A stretch of DNA of 64,000 nucleotides from Aegilops tauschii subsp. strangulata (lineage: Eukaryota > Streptophyta > Magnoliopsida > Poales > Poaceae): positions 503,966,601 to 504,030,600 of the forward strand of contig NC_053035.3 of NCBI RefSeq assembly GCF_002575655.3. Direction: 5' to 3'. The notes below the pieces were generated by a model. That model had not been told where the DNA came from, made no database searches, and saw only the letters and a program-made list of their open reading frames with translations. Of this stretch, positions 12,839 to 25,495 are shown in pieces (position 1 is the first letter of the stretch; every line of letters begins with the position of its first letter). Position numbers and translations under genes: made by a program.

Positions 12839-13570
12839 ATGACGGATGCAAGGAGCAAGTTCATGCAACCCGATGAAGACACGCCTTTTGGTCGACACTT
12901 GAAGGAAGTCACCAAGTACTTGAACATAGGAATACCAAGCATCACCGGAACCTACAACGCCACATTACCCGAAGAGGAGAGCTGGAAGATTCAAGTTCAC
13001 ATTCCAGGAAGGACGTTTGTGCCAGTTACTGAACCCATAAGATTGGTTTTCGAAGCACCAACCTGGAGTTTAGGGAAGAGCATGGCCGCACACATCGCCA
13101 TGGGACGCATTGGAGAAGTCTACCACCAGGAGCTTAAAGATACAATTTACCAAATTTGTGGACGCCGAGACGCGCAATGGGAGATGATCAGAACCAAGAA
13201 GGATGGATCAATTGCAGCTTTCATCCAGGAGCAAAACCAACATATTCGTCGCCAGGAGAACCAGATGTGCACGGACAAGGAAGAACTGAAGAAGGCATTA
13301 ACCAAGATCAAGGAGCTCCAAGAAGAACTCAAGGCTACACGCGAGGACTATATGGAGGAAATCATCGCACTAGTAGGGAATAATGACGACCTGGAGAAGA
13401 AGATTGGAGTATTCATGGGAAATCCAGTGCCAAAAGCAGAAGTCGACGAATGCACTTGTCCGGATAACTACATCATCATCGACGACACCGACTCGGAACC
13501 AAGTGAAGATGACTTTGTTGACGAAGCTGGAGCAGACATCATGGAGTCTTCAACGGATCAGAATTTTTAG
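12839..13570 (+). CDS. Additional ORF upstream of gag, coiled-coil protein of unknown function
   Basis: This intact 243-residue ORF sits between the primer site and gag, 199 bases ahead of the gag start and in a different frame. It has no gag, zinc-knuckle or polymerase signature. Residues about 45-100 include WKIQVHIPGRTF followed by a helix reading KSMAAHIAMGRI. That arrangement faintly recalls the strand-strand-helix end of a double-stranded-RNA-binding fold; this is only an impression. Residues about 125-205 are rich in E, K, L and Q and look like a coiled coil. The C-terminal 35 residues are strongly acidic (DDTDSEPSEDDF). Extra ORFs before gag occur in several plant gypsy lineages, mostly without known function. 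It is undamaged although the neighbouring gag-pol carries a stop. Confidence 0.7.
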   Translation: MTDARSKFMQPDEDTPFGRHLKEVTKYLNIGIPSITGTYNATLPEEESWKIQVHIPGRTFVPVTEPIRLVFEAPTWSLGKSMAAHIAMGRIGEVYHQELKDTIYQICGRRDAQWEMIRTKKDGSIAAFIQEQNQHIRRQENQMCTDKEELKKALTKIKELQEELKATREDYMEEIIALVGNNDDLEKKIGVFMGNPVPKAEVDECTCPDNYIIIDDTDSEPSEDDFVDEAGADIMESSTDQNF

Positions 13571-13769
13571 TAGACCACCATATCAGTAGTAGTTTTCCCC
13601 CATTTAATAGTATAGTTCAAGCACTTTGTAACGCTAGTTAGATCGATTGTTTTGCCTTGTTTGAATTGATTGAGTGATATTGATTGAATTTGTCTCATGA
13701 GCATATGGGTAGTGTTTTCTCTCTAGACCTCATTCTATTCTTAACTCTCATCTTTTCTAAACCTATCAG

Positions 13770-16700
13770 ATGCCTCCGAGACGCAACAACGGATTTCTTT
13801 TTCCACCAGAGATCACCCAGTTGATTCAGCAACAGAATGCCCTGATGCAAGTGTTAGTGCAGAACCAAGGCAACAACAACCCACCACCACCACCACCACC
13901 TGTTGATCACTTAGCCCGTTTCTTAAGGCTAAACCCGCCGGTGTTTTCCAGTAGCACCGAGCCGATTGTTGCAGATGATTGGCTCCGCAAAGTTGGAAGG
14001 GAGTTGACCACTGCAGGATGCACAGATGCGGAAAGAGTGCGTTTTGCCGCACATCAGCTTGATGGACCCGCAGCATCATGGTGGGAGAATTATACAGCCA
14101 CGCACCCTATTGACACTGTCACATGGGACCAGTTTCAGCAAGCTTTCCGTACAGCACATGTTTCAGCAGGAGCTATGGCTATGAAGAAGCGCGAGTTTCG
14201 CAACCTACGCCAAGGAGGACGCACCGTAGGCCAGTATGTGGAGGATTTCAGTAAGTTAGCACGTTATGCACCAGATGACGTTGCTACAGATGCAGCCAAG
14301 CAGGAGAAATTTTTGGAAGGGCTGAATGATGAGCTGAGTATGCAGTTGATGGTAGCAACCTTCAACAACTACCAGGAGCTGGTAGATAGAGCTCTCATGA
14401 TTGAAGGGAAGCAACAGCAGATTGAAAATCGTAAGAGAAAGTATGGACAAGGGAAGTACAATTCTGGAGCTCAGCAGAAGCCACGATTTACCCCGAAGCC
14501 GGGAGGACAGTTTCAGCATACCCATGGAGGAGGTAGTTCGCACAACCATAATGGCTCCAAGAATGGTAATGGGAATGGAGGAAGCAACGGACAGAACCGC
14601 ACCAACCCATCTACCCCAACCAAGAGGGATCTAAGTCACATTACTTGTTTCAAGTGCCAGAAGACTGGACACTATGCAACTGATTGTCCTGAAGCCCAAA
14701 ATGGAAATGGCAATGGAAGCTCTGGGAAGAAGCCGAACCCGTTCAACAAGGGACATGTGAACCACGTGAGCGTGGAGGAGGTTGAAGCTCAGCCGGATGA
14801 AGTAATAGGTAAGTTTTTGGTTAAGTCATTTAGTGCAACCGTTCTTTTCGATACCGGTGCATCGCATTCATACATATCAAGGGGATTCGTGAATAAGTTT
14901 AAGATGTCCACCCAAGTTCTCAAAACCCCTATGTTAGTAACCTCGCCAGGAGCTGAGTATATGGCCAGCCAAGGATGTTTTCAGATACCATTGGCCATTG
15001 GTAGGCATGTTTTCCCATCAGACCTCATAGTTTTGGAGTCGCAAGGTTTGGATGTGATTTTGGGAATGGATTGGCTATCGTTGTACGGAGGAAACATCGA
15101 TTGTGCCAGCAAGACAATTTTGCTTACCACCCCGGAAGGAAAAAGGATCAAGTATGTATCCCGGCATATGCCGAAGAGGACTCAAGTAAATTCCTTATCA
15201 GGAGTTGTACAGGAGGAAGTACCAGTGGTGAAAGATTATCCGGATGTATTTCCAGAAGAGTTGCCAGGCATGCCACCGGATAGAGACATCGAGTTCTTGA
15301 TTGAACTTTTGCCAGGCACAAGGCCAATATCTAAGAGACCGTATAGGATGCCCGCAAAGGATTTGGAGGAAATTAAGAAGCAGATCAAGGAGTTACTGGA
15401 TAAAGGCTATATTCGCCCAAGTTCGTCACCTTGGGGATCACCAGTACTTCTAGTAGAGAAGAAAGATGGATCGCTGAGGATGGTTGTTGATTACCGTGGA
15501 TTGAATGAAGTGACCATCAAAAACAAGTACCCACTGCCGATGATCAATGATTTGTTTGACCGCTTACAAGGAGCTAAAGTATTTTCCAAGATCGATCTAC
15601 GATCGGGATACCATCAGTTAAAGATTCGAGAGCAGGATATACCTGAGACGGCTTTTACCACCAGATATGGATTGTATGAGTATACCGTTATGTCATTTGG
15701 TCTGACTAACGCACCTGCCTATTTCATGAACCTGATGAACAAAGTATTTATGGAGTTTTTGGATAAGTTCGTCATGGTGTTCATTGATGATATTTTAATC
15801 TTTTCCAAGAATGAGGAAGAGCATGAGGAGCATTTACGATTGGTACTTAAGAAGCTCAGAGAACATCAGTTATATGCCAAGTTCAGCAAATGTGAATTTT
15901 GGCTGAAGGAAGTTGGATTCCTCGGACATGTTATTTCTGGAGAAGGAATAGCAGTAGACCCTGCCAAAGTTGACACAGTGACAAGTTGGGAATCACCCAC
16001 GACAGTTGGAGAAATCCAGAGTTTTCTTGGACTCGCAGGATACTACCGGAGATTCATCGAGAATTTCTCAAAGATTGCTAAGCCCATGACTGAGCTATTA
16101 AAGAAGGACACCAAATTCAATTGGACTGAGGAATGTGAAGCTAGTTTCCAAGAGTTGAAGAAACGATTGGTTACATCACCAGTGTTGATTCTGCCAGATC
16201 AACGCAAGGACTATGAAGTTTATTGCGACGCTTCTCGTCGAGGACTTGGAGTAGTGCTTATGCAGGAAGGAAGAGTTGTGTCATATGCTTCACGACAACT
16301 TAAACCCCATGAGAAGAATTATGCTACGCATGATTTGGAATTAGCAGCCGTGGTGCATGCATTGAAGACATGGAGACATTTTCTCATCGGAAACCATTGT
16401 GAGGTGTATACGGATCACAAGAGTTTGAAGTATATTTTCACGTAGAAGGAGTTAAATCTCAGACAGAGGAGATGGTTGGAGCTCATTAAGGACTATGATA
16501 TGAGATTGCATTATCACCCAGGAAAGGCTAACGTAGTAGCAGACGCGTTGAGCCGCAAGAGTCATGTCAACACCCTCATGACAGGAGAGTTACCCCAGGA
16601 GTTAGCCGAGGACCTTCGCGAGCTATGTTTGGAGATAGTCCCAAGAGGCTATTTAGCGACATTGGAGATTCAGTCTACCTTGATGGAAAGGATCAGAGAA

Positions 16701-18155
16701 GCCCAGAAGACAGACAAGGAGATTGAAGAGATAAAAGAGAAGATGAGCAAAGGAAAAGCCAAGGGATTTCGTGAGGATGAGCACGATACCTTATGGTTTG
16801 AGGACCGCGTATATGTGCCAAATGATCCGGAGATCAGGAAGTTGATTTTGCAAGAAGCCCATGATTCACCGTACTCGATTCACCCAGGGAATACCAAGAT
16901 GTATTTGGATCTGAAGAAAACTTTCTGGTGGACCGGAATGAAGAAGGATATTGCGGAGTATGTAGCAGTTTGTGATGTGTGTCAGAGAGTGAAGGCAGAG
17001 CATCAGAAGCCAGCAGGATTGCTACAACCATTGCCGATACCCGAATGGAAGTGGGATAAAATAGGCATGGATTTTATCACGGGATTACCCAGGACTCGTT
17101 CAGGTTATGACTCAATATGGGTTGTAGTCGACCGTTTGACGAAAGTGGCTCATTTCATTCCAGTGAAGACCACTTACACCAGTGCTAAGTTGGCAAAGAC
17201 ATACATGACCAGGATCGTATGTTTGCATGGAGTTCCGAGGACCATTGTATCAGACAGAGGAACCCAGTTTACCTCAAAGTTTTGGAAGCAGTTACATGAA
17301 ACATTGGGAACCAGGCTAGAATTTAGTACAACTTTTCACCCGCAGACAGATGGACAGACCGAGAGAGTCAACCAGATTTTGGAGGACATGTTGAGAGTTT
17401 GTGCACTAGATTATGGATCTAGTTGGGACGACAACCTGCCATATGCGGAGTTTTCTTATAACAACAGTTATCAAACCAGTTTGAAGATGGCCCCTTTCGA
17501 AGCTTTGTACGGAAGGAGGTGTAGAACACCGTTGTTATGGGACGAAGTTGGAGACCGTCAGTTGTTTGGACCAGATTTGATTAAAGAGTCTGAACAGAAA
17601 GTGAGGTTGATTCGCGATAGACTCAAGGTAGCCCAATCCAGGCAGAAGAGTTATGCTGATTCTAAACGAAAGGAGACAGTTCACGAAGTCGGAGACCGAG
17701 TGTATCTTCGAGTATCACCACTTCGAGGAGTGAAGCGCTTTGGAGTTAAGGGAAAGTTAGCGCCCCGTTTTATCGGACCATACAGAGTTGTGGAACGTAT
17801 GGGAGAGGTTGCCTACAAGCTGGAATTGCCCGAAGGATTGTCTGGAGTTCATGATGTATTTCACGTTTCCCAGTTAAAGAAGTGCCATGCAGAGATGGCT
17901 GAGATACCACTGAGAGATACTGTGCCGCTGGAAGCGATTCAGCTGGAAAGTGATTTGACCTATGAGGAGAAACCAGTTAAGATTCTGGAGTATGCCAGCC
18001 GAGTTACCCGCAGTAAGGTTATCAAGTTTTGCAAAGTCCAGTGGAGTCACCACACGGAAGATGAAGCCACCTGGGAGCGAGAGGAAGATCTACGGAAGGA
18101 CCACTCCCACCTGTTTTCTAGCCAACCCGAATCTCGAGGGCGAGATTCATCTTAA
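13770..18155 (+). pseudogene. gag-pol: Gag-pol polyprotein of a Tekay chromovirus with one internal stop
   Basis: A single frame of 1462 codons encodes all the proteins for reverse transcription and integration. Domains in order: gag at about 50-205; CCHC knuckle C293-C296-H301-C306; aspartic protease DTGAS at 361-365; reverse transcriptase with FIDD at 671-674; RNase H with Asp820; an integrase zinc finger using H1031, H1038, C1068 and C1071; integrase core D1101, D1162 and E1198 (35 residues between the last two); and a chromodomain at about 1402-1445. Codon 892 (16443-16445) is an in-frame TAG inside RNase H. The frame is open on both sides, so this is the only break I see. The chromodomain is expected to steer insertion to particular chromatin. 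As read, the copy would yield only gag, protease, reverse transcriptase and a truncated RNase H. Confidence 0.92.
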
Positions 18156-18167
18156 GGGGGGTAGGTT
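18154..18167 (+). other. Polypurine tract before the 3' LTR
   Basis: AAGGGGGGTAGGTT directly precedes the TG of the 3' LTR, where plus-strand DNA synthesis is primed. The preceding phrase CTCGAGGGCGAGATTC is typical of Tekay-like gypsy ends. Confidence 0.75.
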
Positions 18168-20769
18168 TGTAACATCCCAAATTTTCAATTTGGTATGTTA
18201 TACATAGATCATCATTGCATATCATGTTTTATTGCATTTTGACAAATCCTCGATAAATCCTAAGCAACTCAAGGACCCTCGAAGAGAGTTGGGGATTTTC
18301 TCGAATTTTCATATTTGATTTTCATCAAATAATAAGACGAGGATTTTGGTTCTAATTATTTTCTCTCCGGAAAAATATTTCATTTAAAAAATAAACGAGA
18401 GGAGAAAATATGACTTCTCCAAAACAATTGAAATACCGGAGGAAAAGTGTTAAAATCATTTATTGGAATTTATTCGGATTTTATCTGCAAATTTAATTGC
18501 ATTAAAAAAATATTGCATGTTTTCAAAAATTTATTTTGTGTTAAAAAATGTCCACCCTATTCTAGATTTTCTAACTAGACGGGGAAAATTTGTTTTATCT
18601 TTTTTGGATTTTTATTTATTTTTCTACGAATTATTTTCCGCGGAACTTATTTTTAAAAAAAACGCGCGCCGCCCGACTGGGCCGAGCCCAGCCGAGCCAG
18701 GCCGTCGGCCCATTCCGCCCCGTCGTCCTCTCCGCGTACGGGAGCGCCGCCGCCGCCGTGTCCATGTTGGACACGGGAGAGCCCCGCCGCCGCACCTTGC
18801 CCCTCCCCCAAGCTGCTGCCCCCCCCCCCCCCCGAGCCCCGCACCCCGTCGCCCTTGCCGGAGTAGCCGAGCCTCGCCGGACCCCGCCCCCGACGAGGTA
18901 CTGCCCCGTTCGTTGCCGGTGTTCTTTTAAAAAAACCCGTTCGTTTAAAAAAACCCTAGATCGGTTTTTTTCGGTTTTGTTATTTTGCGAACGTTCACCG
19001 AACCGTTCGTTTTAACGAACGCGTTCGTTGGTTTATATCTGATAACGAACATCCGTTCTTTAACCGTTCGTCTGTTTTTCTTTTTCGTCGGATTTTCTGC
19101 GATTATCTCAGATTCGATTTCTGATCGAATCTTCGTTTCTGTTTAACTTCTCGCTCGTTTATCGGAATCAGGCGATTCAAACGCCTAGAGTTTCGTCTCG
19201 AAATTCTCTTTCCGTTTAACCTACTCAAACAAGTTTTGCTACTGTAAAATTTGACCTAGATCCAGATTAGTAAACGAAGCTTGTTTCTTTCGCAGTTTGA
19301 CTTTCGTTGCTTCTTTCGAGTTGATTCTTTTTGCAAACCGGAGTTCTTAAGTTGAACTTTCTGGTTGGATCTTTTATTCGAGTTTTACCTGTGCATTAGT
19401 TGAGTACTGATTGTCTGCTTGTTTGTTTGCGATAGAGTACCCGGAGTGTGCCGCTTGTTACTTCGAATCGCTAGGTTTTGCGGATCATCAGCAAGGCAAG
19501 TAACACTTTGATCATACCTTCCATACCCAGTTTTATTGCATTAGATCTTTTCCTCAAACAATTGCATGATTAGGATCTAATTAAATTGTGGGTATTGGGA
19601 AGTAGTTGAGGTACTACCTATTACCTGTTTTATTATCAAACCCTTGGGAGTTACTTCTACGTTGCTATTATATTGCCATGCTATGCTCGTAGACGTGGAT
19701 TGGGTTTGAGTGATATTCATGACAGATGTGAGATTTTAATAATGGTTTACCTAAGGTGGCAACTAAAACTCACATCTGGATGGATTGAGGCACCTGGAGA
19801 ACCCAATGTTGTCTGTTTGTATAAGGACCGCCACCCAGGCTCAAAGGGATCATAAGATTATTCATGCTAGAAACTTCCGTGTGCAGCCACAAGCTATTAT
19901 GGGCTCTAGCATAGTTGAGTAGGTTACATGATCTCTTGAAGAGGTGGGCTAGCAGATGTAGGGAAAAGTAGGTGTACCGGTCCATCCAGAGTAAAGAGTG
20001 ATTGTTTCTGAAAGACTGTGTCTCGGTCATCCGTTTCTCAAACATCATGCAGTGCGAGAAATAAAGCGGAGGCGATCGAGTCTTGTGGGGAAAAGTGCGC
20101 AAACCTCTGGAGAGTGTACAAACTAATCATGGTTAGCCGTGTCCCCGGTTATGGACAACTTGAGTATCTAGTACCTGGATTATCATTTGAATCTCATCAC
20201 CATGTTACTTTTAATTAATATTGTTGGGTTATTGATGACACTTAATTGGGATTGAGTTGGAGGTACCTTCTCAATGTTTAACAACCACCATGATAGTTAA
20301 ATAAAGATTATTCCTTTGTAGTATGGAAAAATTGGCTTTTCGCAAAACTGTAACCATAGAGCTTTCCACTAGCCATATATGCATGTATTATAGCATTATT
20401 ATTGTTCATTATTCTCTATGTGTTACTTTGCCAGCATATTCTATGTGCTGACCCGTTTTCGGGCTGCAACGTTTCATGTTGCAGACTTTTCAGACGACGA
20501 GTAAGGTGCCTTAGGTCGTGGTCTTATACTCAGTGATGCCGCTGGAGTTGATGGACTCACTTATCTTCCAAGTCTTCCGCTGTTATCGTTTTTAGATGGC
20601 CTTAAGCCATGTTTGTCATACTTAATCTCTTTGGAGATATTCGATGTAATAAGTGTGTGATTGCTACTCTTTTATAAATCCTCCATTTGTACTGTGCGTG
20701 TCAGCATTACTGATCCAGGGATGACACTGGTGCACAGCAGCACAGACCATTTGAGGTCTGGTCACTATA
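18168..20769 (+). repeat. 3' LTR of the Tekay-type element
   Basis: Starts TGTAACATCCCAAA and aligns with 10122-12727 to its last base. It ends GGTCACTATA where the left copy ends GGTCGCTACA, so the terminal CA has become TA. Sequence similarity to the left LTR region continues for another 21 bases. Confidence 0.86.
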
Positions 20770-20790
20770 AAGTTGGTATCAGAGCACACG
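20770..20790 (+). other. Second primer-binding-site segment after the right LTR
   Basis: The 21 bases after the right LTR match 12728-12748, including TGGTATCAGAGC. They then diverge at 20791. A normal right LTR would be followed by a target duplication, not by primer-site sequence. The segment runs 5 bases past the part shared with the tRNA and follows the element rather than the tRNA, so it is most likely copied element DNA. Confidence 0.8.
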
Positions 20791-21325
20791 AGCAGGAAAA
20801 TGGTTCTCTTCGTCCCTCGCCCTTGGTACCAACGTTGTTGCCAACATAACTGACAGGCTATCCTCTGACATGCCTTGCTACCATGACCGTGCAATATGTC
20901 GGCGTCCTTCCTACTTTTGAACCACATGGTGGGGCCATAACCCACAGTTCCACAGGATCGAAACCGGACTCCTGTACATCCTTGATTCCAAAGTATCCTT
21001 TTTCACTTGCCTTCGTATGTAATTCATGAGCCACCTCCCTAGTGATCTATTCTAGTATCAGACGCAATAATTTTTGTTGTTGTTGCTTTGAACCCCTTTC
21101 ACCTTTTGATTAGGCATCGAATGATTGCCTGCCCGTTAAAACTTCTCATGATACCTTCATACTTTACTCTCGATGTTTTATTAAGTTTCAACTCGAGAGA
21201 TACTTCTGCCTCATTCCCTGAATTGTTCACCAGATAATTAACCCTATAAGGGCCAATTCTCCCGAAGTTACTCTTTACTTCCTCACTTAAATCTCGGGAC
21301 GAGATTTCTTGTAGTGGAGGAGTTT
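20791..21325 (+). mobile_element. 3' internal end of a long-LTR gypsy element
   Basis: Non-coding sequence that ends with CTCGGGACGAGATTTCTTG and the purine stretch GTAGTGGAGGAG just before an LTR start, the usual arrangement upstream of a gypsy 3' LTR. The junction with the previous element at 20791 is abrupt. It probably belongs with 1-1824. Confidence 0.55.
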
Positions 21326-24300
21326 TGTAATGTCCCCAGCATCACACTACAGTAATCCCTTATGATCAATGCCAAGCCATCTTGATTTACAAAGCTTAAT
21401 CATATTGGACTAGTATCTCTTTTCAAATTCCTTCTCTTAATCCAATTCAAATTCAAAGTGAAAATTTTCAAGTTGCACAAAGTTTCTGGAAAAATGTTCA
21501 TCATTTAGCAAATATTCCAAAACAATTTATTGTTAAGGGAAAACAACTTCACCACAATGCTAAGATGGACAGAAGCAACTATTACAGTGCAAAACAGCAT
21601 TTTAAAATGCCTTTCCAATTAGGAAAATTCCATATGGATTCAAATAAATCCCAAGCTTATGGTGGCAGTGCACCACTTCCCCTAGTATCTGTTTTCACCA
21701 GTGGCACATTTTTTTGCAAAAGAAAATGCAAAAGGCTACTGTTAAATGAAAATAGAAAAGAAATAATAGAAAGATCAAAATAAAAGGGAAGTAAAAAAGA
21801 AAACCCACTATGCCCTGGGCCTAAGTGCACAGTGCACATGCCTAGTGCACAGCCCAGCCCACATAAGGGGTCACCCCTTACCTCTGTTCACCTGAGGCGT
21901 GGTGGCCGCCGTTCGACCGCCCGCAGCCAAGGATGGCCACGCGGCGGTCATCCGCCGCTCCCCCGTCGCCTACTAGGTCGCCCCCGACCTAAACCCTAAC
22001 CCTAACGCCCCCAGTTCCCCTCTACTTCGCGCCGCTCCTCACTCCCCCATCATCCTGTGCGCCTCCGTCGCCGCTTGCCGTCGCAGCCGCGGCTACCGAC
22101 CTCGCCTCGCCTCGCCGACCTGTCCACCAGCTCCGCCGTCGTCGACTTCCTTGTCCCCGTCCACGAGCCCAAGCCGGGGAGCACCACAGGCAGCGGATCG
22201 AACTGCCCTCCTTCCGCCTCTGCTCCGGCGACCCCCTTCTAATCCGGCGACGCCTGCTGCTATTACTAACCTTCCAGGGGCTTTACGTAGCCGCCCGGTG
22301 AGCCTCGCCTCTCTCCCCTCCGTCTTCTCGCCGTTGTCGCAACCGTAGGTGTCGTTCCCCACATGTCCGAGCTCGCCTCCGCCGAGCTCATCGCCGGCCA
22401 TGTTCCGGTGACCGAACGCCCGCGCAAGCGTGTCCATCATGCTCGCCCGCACGCGTAGACGCCATACGTGCTCAGCACTGCTCGTTTTGCTCGACGTTGC
22501 GCCGTTTGCAAGCTCGCCGTGCCTCGGGTCTCCGCCGTCCATGTCGCCGGCGACGACTCCGGCCAACCCTGCTCGCGTCACCACCCGCGTTGGACGCGGT
22601 GTTCTCCACTCGTTCGAACACAAATCACGACGCACGTTTTGGCCTGCTGAAGCGAAAGTCCCGACGAACTCCGGCGAGAAACCGCCGCGGACGCGCTCGC
22701 CGGAGCTCCTCCGGCGCCGGTCCTGACCTGGCGTGGCGTGGGCCCGCCCACTGCCGCTGATAGTTGGCCCCTGCGCCTCTGTTTGACCGCGTTGACCACG
22801 GTCAACGCGGGGTACTATTCCCCAGCCACTGACATATAGGCCCCACCACGTAATTAGGTTAGTCAAACGTTTTTAAAAATAAACTTAATTAGTTAAAACC
22901 TGACCAGCCACTGACATGTGGGGCCCAGCTTCTAATTAGCCTCAGTTTAGTTAAATTTAACTTCTGTTAGTCCACTCTCTATGACAGGTGGGACCCACTG
23001 GTCAGTTTGACCTGGTCAGCCGTCCTGTTGACTTCTGACGTCACAATGATGTCATGCTGACATAGTATTTCTTTTCTGTCAATTTAATTAATTCCAGAAA
23101 ATGTTTAAATCTTTAGAAATTCATAGAAAATAAACCGTAGCTCGGATGGAAAAACTTTATACATGAAACTTGCTCAGAACGACGAGACGAACCCGAATAC
23201 GCTAACCACATACCTGTCAGATGCCTCTAATTATCTGAACATGGAACATTCCCCTCCGGTCATCTGCCTGACACAGGTCCAGAACCGGGAATACATTCTC
23301 GGTTGAATTCCCCCTTCACCTATATCATGTAGCCATACGTTAGGTCACACCCGGCACAACATATTGCCATGTTATGCTTTGTGATGCTATGTTTGCTTTA
23401 TATTTACTGTTTCTTCCCCCTCTTCTCTTCGGTAGACCCCGAGACCGATGCTGCCCTTGTGATCGACTACGTCGACGACGACCCCTCCTTGCCAGAGCAA
23501 TCAGGCAAACCCCCCCTTTGATCATCCCGATATCGCCCATTCCATTCTCTCATGCTTGCATTAGATTTTGCTATTGTTATTGTTTGCTCCTATTCTGATG
23601 CATAGCCTGCTTTTGTAACCTGCTTATTGTTACCTTACCTGCTTATCCTAAACTGCTTAGTATAGGTTGGTTAGTGATCCATCAGTGACCCCCACCTTGT
23701 CCTTGTTGCCCCTGCTTCATCATCGAAGACCCGATCAACGAGATCGAAGACCAGGCCCCGGCACCGCACATCACTTTCCCCTTAGTTGCTCGACACTGCT
23801 GGGTTACTATCGAGTGCCGAGGGTGAGACCTCTACAGCATTTCTGATGTTAACCCTATAGTGTAGCTATTCGGTCGTGGTCATCGAGGGTGATTCTGCCT
23901 TAACCACTTTCGATACGACTCTGTCGTGCAACCCCTCAAGTGTGAACCTCGGGGGTGATTCCTCTTACGTTCACCTTGATGATTACATCGAGTGGAATTG
24001 ACCGGGGGTGATTCCTCGGGTTTTCCCCTTGATGTTTAGACACACAGTTACTATGATTACTATGACTTTACACTGAACCATGTTACTAAAGACGGGTCGA
24101 CCCTGAGGGGTACCCGCGCGAGCATAATTGCGAGTGATGTGGCGTCGGGTTGACCTGGAAGGTGCCCGCGAGATAATTACGAGGCATGGCCGGGCATTCT
24201 TAGCCCTTGCCGCAAGTCCTCAAGACGGGGCAACGGGGTCACATCTTTCGTGAGTCTCTGCTTGTTACCGCGCGTTCCTAATCCACCATGATTTGGATAT

Positions 24301-25495
24301 TTGATCCGAGGGGCCTCTGGCCTGATAGCACTAACCATCACGTGGGCATAGTATGGGCGTTCTGCGTCGTATACATCAGCCAAAGCTTAATAGACGTCAG
24401 CGACTGAGCGGCGTGCGCCGGGTTGGACTGGTAAGCACCTGCCTTTTTTAAGGAGGTAGCTAGGTCTGCTCACCGGCCGCGTTCGCAACGTGCAGGAGTT
24501 CCCGGGGAGATGGCCCATGACCCCTGGGGGCATAGGTTTAGTCTGACGTGCTGACCTCTCTATTAAGCCTAGGTCGGGTTGCGGCGTATTGTTTAGCCGA
24601 GGCCGGGCATGACCCAGGAAAGTGTGTCCGGACAGAGTTAATCGAGCGTGGTGGGTAAGTTGGTGCACCCCTGGAGGGAAGAAAACATCTATCGATAGCC
24701 TGTCCTACGGTAACGGACACTTGGAGTTGTATCCCGATCGATACAACTAGAACTGGATACTTGTGATGAGAATTGGTTTGTGATGATAACTGGATATTAT
24801 GGCTCTGGGATTGCTTTCTCGCAGGGAGTCGAGAAAGGATTTTTGGCCGAGGTTGATAACACTTCTACTACTTTACTTTATGCTACTCTCATCTCTTCTG
24901 ATGCTGCAAGATGCTTGGAGCTGCTTGAAGATGCTAGTCTTCGATAGGCTAGGTTTTCCCCTTCTTTTCTGGCATTCTATAGTCCAGTCCACATATACAG
25001 CCCTTTTCGTTGATACCGATGCATATGTAGTGTATATCCTTGCTTGCGAGTACATTGGATGAGTACTCACGGTTGCTTTGCTCCCCTTTTCCCCCTTCCT
25101 TCTTCTTTCCGGTTGATGCAACCAGATGTCGGAGCCTAGGAGTCAGATGCCAACGTCGATGCCTACTACTACGTGGAGACCGCCGACGACCAGGAGTAGT
25201 TAGGAGGCTCCCAGGCAGGAGGCCTTGCCTTTTCGATCGATGTTGCTTTTGTGCTAGCCTTCATAAGGCAAACTTGTCTAACTTATGTCTGTACTCAGAT
25301 ATTGTTGCTTCCGCTGACTCTTGTGTTTTCGAGCTATGTATTCGAGCCCTCGAGGCCCCTGGCTTGTAATATAAAGCTTGTATTATTTTTAATTTGTGTC
25401 TAGAGTTGTGTTGTGATATCTTCCTGTGAGTCCTTGATCTTGATCGTACACATATGCGTGTATGATTAGTGTACGATTGAATCGAGGGCGTCACA
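21326..25495 (+). repeat. Long (4.17 kb) gypsy 3' LTR
   Basis: Starts TGTAATGTCCCC and ends GAGGGCGTCACA. It is related in inverted orientation to the solo LTR at 59196-63051; the shared part is clearest from about 23120 to the end. The middle (21880-22760) is GC-rich and yields long ORFs on both strands that have no domain and are composition artefacts. At 25496 the sequence changes abruptly to copia gag, so the element sits inside a copia copy. The matching left end lies outside the window. Confidence 0.75.

Larger units (their letters stand above)
10122..20769 (+). mobile_element. Tekay-type chromovirus (Ty3/gypsy) LTR retrotransposon, nearly complete
   Basis: The element is 10.65 kb with LTRs of 2606 and 2602 bp, an initiator-Met type primer site, a separate upstream ORF, gag-pol in one frame, and a C-terminal chromodomain, the combination expected for the Tekay/Del lineage. 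In the first 250 aligned LTR bases I count 7 substitutions, fewer than in the neighbouring Sabrina-type pair. The left flank CAATT is not repeated on the right. Instead the right LTR is followed by a second copy of the primer-site region (20770-20790), so the right boundary is not a clean insertion end. Confidence 0.88.

Noticed and set aside
21990..22003. CCCTAACCCTAAC, telomere-like repeat
   Set aside because: Only about two units inside an LTR; too short for interstitial telomere sequence.
22093..22866. 257-residue minus-strand ORF and overlapping plus-strand ORFs
   Set aside because: They lie in a GC-rich part of an LTR, are open on both strands because of composition, and contain no domain.
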